Shown in pieces: positions 61,709 through 64,000 of a stretch of DNA of 64,000 nucleotides. The DNA lies in the NCBI RefSeq assembly GCF_003112515.1, contig NZ_BEVZ01000001.1, forward strand, positions 372,001 to 436,000, read 5' to 3'. Both the position numbers and the translations under genes were made by a program. The notes below the pieces were generated by a model. That model was given only the letters and a program-made list of their open reading frames with translations, was not told the origin of the DNA and made no database searches. Position 1 is the first letter of the stretch; every line of letters starts with the position of its first letter. The stretch comes from Streptomyces fragilis (GTDB taxonomy: Bacteria; Actinomycetota; Actinomycetes; Streptomycetales; Streptomycetaceae).

Positions 61709-63064
61709 ATGAGCAACCAGTACGAGCAGCCGTACCCGGGGCCGCACGGCCCGGGTGACGGCTACCCGGAGCCGCCGTCGCCGTCGGAGACCACCCAGCA
61801 ATGGCAGGGCAACACCTGGGACTCCCAGATGCAGCCCCGCCTCGGCGCCTCGCCGGCCCACGGGCCGCAGGCCGCGCGGGCGGCGTACCCGCCGCCGGCG
61901 CAGCCCGGCGCGGCGGTCCCGTACCCGCACTCCAGCGGCCCGATGCCGGTCGCCGAGGCCCCCGGGACGCACGGCGGCCACGCCCGGTACGACGGCACGC
62001 ACGCCGCTGCCGCGCGGTACGACGATGCGCAGCACACTGCCGGGCAGTACGACGGCGCGCACGCCGCTGCCGCGCGGTACGACGGCGCGCAGCGCACTGC
62101 CGGGCAGTACGACGGCGCGCGAACCGGCCCGCACGCGCACGCCGCGGGCCAGGCCACGGGGCGCGCCGCTGCCCAGGCCCCGCAGGCGGCCGCGCACGCC
62201 ACCCCCGCGGATCCGCGGGCGGGGCACGGCGCGGCGGCGGAGCCCGCCGGCGGAGCCCCGGCCGGCGACGACCGGGGCGGCCCGGACCTCGCCGGTTACG
62301 GCCCCGCGACCGTCGGCGGCAACGCCCGGGTGACGGACGCCCAGCGCGCCCGCGCCGAGGGCCGCTCCCCGATCATCGACCCCGGCATCCAGCCCGCCGC
62401 GCTGACCGCCGCGCTCTCCCTGCTGCTGGCCGGGGGCGCGGCCCTCGGCTCCTGGGCGCTGCTGCTCCCGCTGGTCGTGCTGCAGGGCCTGACCGCGGCC
62501 GGCTGGTTCCGCCTCAACGGCATGTGGCCCGCCCGCCAGGGCATCGCCCTCGGCTTCCTCGGCGCGCTGGCCGCCGACGCCGCCGTCCTGGTCGTCGGCC
62601 GCGAGCACGGCACCGGCGCGGTCCTCGGCACGCTGGGCGTGTGGGTGCTGCTCACCCTGGTCCTCCAGCTCCGCAGCCACGCCGAGCCGGACGAGCGGAT
62701 GTACGGCCTCACCGCCGCCCTCGCCGCCGCCGCACTGGCCATCCTGGCCACGGGCCACCTCGCCGCCGCCCCGGAGGCGGTGACCACCGGCGGCGTCGCG
62801 GTGGCCGCCGCGATCCTGGTCCGTGCCGTCGTGGCCAAGCCGCCGGTGGCCGGCATGGTCCTCGCGGTCGCCGTGGCGGCCGGTGCCGGCCTGCTCCTGG
62901 GCGACGGGACCGAGGGCGCGCTGCTGGGCGCGGTGGCCGGTCTGTGCGCCGTGGTGGGTCACCGGGTCGCCGCCTACGACTACCCGTCCCGCTTCGTGCA
63001 CTTCACGGCGGGCGTCGCCCTGCCGCTCGCCCTGGCCGCCCCCGCGGCGCTCCTGCTGGGCTGA
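61709..63064 (+). CDS. Multi-pass membrane protein with long repeat-bearing N-terminus
   Basis: 451 aa. The N-terminal half (~1-215) is Pro/Ala/Gly/Asp-rich with 20-residue repeats of the type ARYDxAQxTAGQYDGAHAA (DNA about 61980-62120). The C-terminal half has about six hydrophobic helices. No family recognised. It lies 10 bp after the MoaD-like gene, so may be in the same operon. A strong terminator follows. Confidence 0.75.
   Translation: MSNQYEQPYPGPHGPGDGYPEPPSPSETTQQWQGNTWDSQMQPRLGASPAHGPQAARAAYPPPAQPGAAVPYPHSSGPMPVAEAPGTHGGHARYDGTHAAAARYDDAQHTAGQYDGAHAAAARYDGAQRTAGQYDGARTGPHAHAAGQATGRAAAQAPQAAAHATPADPRAGHGAAAEPAGGAPAGDDRGGPDLAGYGPATVGGNARVTDAQRARAEGRSPIIDPGIQPAALTAALSLLLAGGAALGSWALLLPLVVLQGLTAAGWFRLNGMWPARQGIALGFLGALAADAAVLVVGREHGTGAVLGTLGVWVLLTLVLQLRSHAEPDERMYGLTAALAAAALAILATGHLAAAPEAVTTGGVAVAAAILVRAVVAKPPVAGMVLAVAVAAGAGLLLGDGTEGALLGAVAGLCAVVGHRVAAYDYPSRFVHFTAGVALPLALAAPAALLLG
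61980..62125 (+). repeat. In-frame tandem repeat, 60-bp unit
   Basis: About two and a half copies of a 60-bp unit encoding RYD-(D/G)-AQ-(H/R)-TAGQYDGAHAAA. It is in frame, so copy number can change without breaking the gene. Confidence 0.75.
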
Positions 63065-63091
63065 GCGGCGGGCCCGCCGCCCGCCCCGCAC

Positions 63092-63134
63092 ACGAGAGGG
63101 CCGCCCCGTGCAGTGCACGGGGCGGCCCTCTCGT
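63092..63134. terminator. Bidirectional terminator, 21-bp stem
   Basis: ACGAGAGGGCCGCCCCGTGC plus A pairs perfectly with its complement around a single G, between two convergent genes. Confidence 0.9.
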
Positions 63135-63216
63135 CGTCGGGTCCTCAGGCCGTCCGGCCCCCAAGCCGTCCGGCCGTCGGCCTCACGTGACGACGGTCCT
63201 CACGTGACGACGGTCC

Positions 63217-64000
63217 TCACTTCACGATGGTGATGCGGTCCGCCGCCGGCGGAGCGATCGGCGACGTGGCGGAGGAGTGCGCGGTCAGGTAGTCCGCGAG
63301 CGCCGTCAGGTCGTCGCTGCCGACGAACGGGTCGGTGCCCTTGGCGAGCGCCGGGAAGTTGTCCCCGCCGCCGGTGAGGAAGTTGTTCATCGCGACCCGG
63401 TAGGTGGCCGTGAGGTCCACCGGCAGGCCCTGGATCCGGATCGAGTCGGCGACCACGCGGTCGGCGCCGGACTTCGTCATGTCCAGCGTGTAGGTGAGCC
63501 CCTCGGAGACCTGCAGGATCTTCGGCGCGGCCGCGTTCTTGTCGCTCACCTGCTGCTGCAGGGCCGCGACGATGTCCGCGCCCTTGAGGTCGACCAGGTT
63601 CACCGTGTTGCCGAACGGCTGGACGTCGAAGGCCTCGCCGTAGGTGACGACGCCCTCCCCCTCGGTGCCGCGGGGCACGTAGTTGAGCTCGGCACGGATG
63701 CCGCCCGGGTTCATCAGGGCGAACGCCGTGGACGGGTCCACCGAGCGGGCGTGCTCGAGCTGCGCGTCGGCGATCAGGTCGCCCAGGGGGCTCTCGATGC
63801 CGTCCTTGGAGATCTTGGCGCTGACGTGACCGACGGGCCGGTTGCTCACCGGCTCCGACAGGGCCCTCCAGCGCTTGATCAGCGTGCTGATGTCTTCGGC
63901 GGGGTCCTGCTTCCGGCTGACCACGTGGTTGGCCGAGTCCACCGCGGTGCGCACGATGTCCTTGGTCGCCACGTCGTAGGTCAGCGTGGTGTCCGTGTAC
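63217..64000 (-). CDS. 5'-nucleotidase / metallophosphatase, C-terminal part (runs off the window)
   Basis: The frame is open to the right edge, so the N-terminal metallophosphatase domain is missing. Visible is the 5'-nucleotidase C-terminal domain: NPGGIRAELNY (substrate Arg), GEAFDVQPFGNTVN, and NNFLTGGGDNFPAL, which give the substrate-binding loop. Secreted UshA-like enzymes release phosphate from nucleotides, and a relative in S. coelicolor is controlled by PhoP. The promoter lies outside the window. Confidence 0.88.
   Translation of the reverse strand, partial: YTDTTLTYDVATKDIVRTAVDSANHVVSRKQDPAEDISTLIKRWRALSEPVSNRPVGHVSAKISKDGIESPLGDLIADAQLEHARSVDPSTAFALMNPGGIRAELNYVPRGTEGEGVVTYGEAFDVQPFGNTVNLVDLKGADIVAALQQQVSDKNAAAPKILQVSEGLTYTLDMTKSGADRVVADSIRIQGLPVDLTATYRVAMNNFLTGGGDNFPALAKGTDPFVGSDDLTALADYLTAHSSATSPIAPPAADRITIVK

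Overview
The window is high-GC actinobacterial chromosome, almost certainly Streptomyces. The evidence is the GTG/TTG starts, the mycothiol gene mshA, the phoR-phoP/phoU locus with a PHO box, an orphan GlnR, an RsiG-type anti-sigma factor with both c-di-GMP motifs, a Fur-family regulator of the Nur type, and a DUF1416/rhodanese pair preceded by a short Cys-containing leader peptide.

1-31.7 kb is core chromosome. It holds a sugar nucleotidyltransferase, a DoxX protein, an rRNA methyltransferase, cysS, ispF-ispD, carD, a DUF461 lipoprotein, phoP-phoR facing phoU, small metal-type proteins (a Cys-rich peptide and an SCO4226-like protein), mshA with a YbjN-like gene, HD and GNAT genes, an MFS exporter, gpmA, secreted proteins (FG-GAP repeat protein, NlpC/P60 hydrolase, endonuclease I), a receiver-SpoIIE phosphatase, and a DUF2516 / HbhA-like / XRE set split by a TnpB-type insertion (28.7-30.4 kb).

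31,771-44,821 is a 13,051-bp Tn7-like transposon whose boundaries can be read directly: 26-bp terminal inverted repeats (22/26 identical), a 5-bp target duplication (CGGCC on both sides), and internal repeats that look like TnsB-binding sites. Its right part carries tnsA-tnsB-tnsC-tniQ, all leftward. The cargo on the left is a zinc-ribbon sigma factor, a decayed ORF, a two-gene CBASS operon (Cap5 HNH-SAVED nuclease plus CD-NTase), an IS1380-type transposase remnant, and a reverse transcriptase paired with a membrane-anchored Nudix protein. The cargo, above all the RT/Nudix pair, is visibly richer in A+T than its surroundings. The element is a mobile anti-phage island, and the RT/Nudix pair is the best candidate for a poorly described system.

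44.8-64 kb returns to core genes: a degenerate HAD protein with a GntR regulator, an asparaginase, rsiG, dtd, a YgfZ/GcvT-like protein, nur, a nitrobindin-like protein, three overlapping single-pass membrane proteins, DsrE, DUF3099, DUF1416 and rhodanese genes, DUF2993, a LacI regulator, glnR, an alpha/beta hydrolase, a MoaD/ThiS protein, a repeat-bearing membrane protein, and the end of a 5'-nucleotidase. The phosphate (PhoPR/PhoU, possibly the 5'-nucleotidase and nuclease) and nitrogen (GlnR) regulators make this a nutrient-response region. No tRNA, rRNA or CRISPR array was found.
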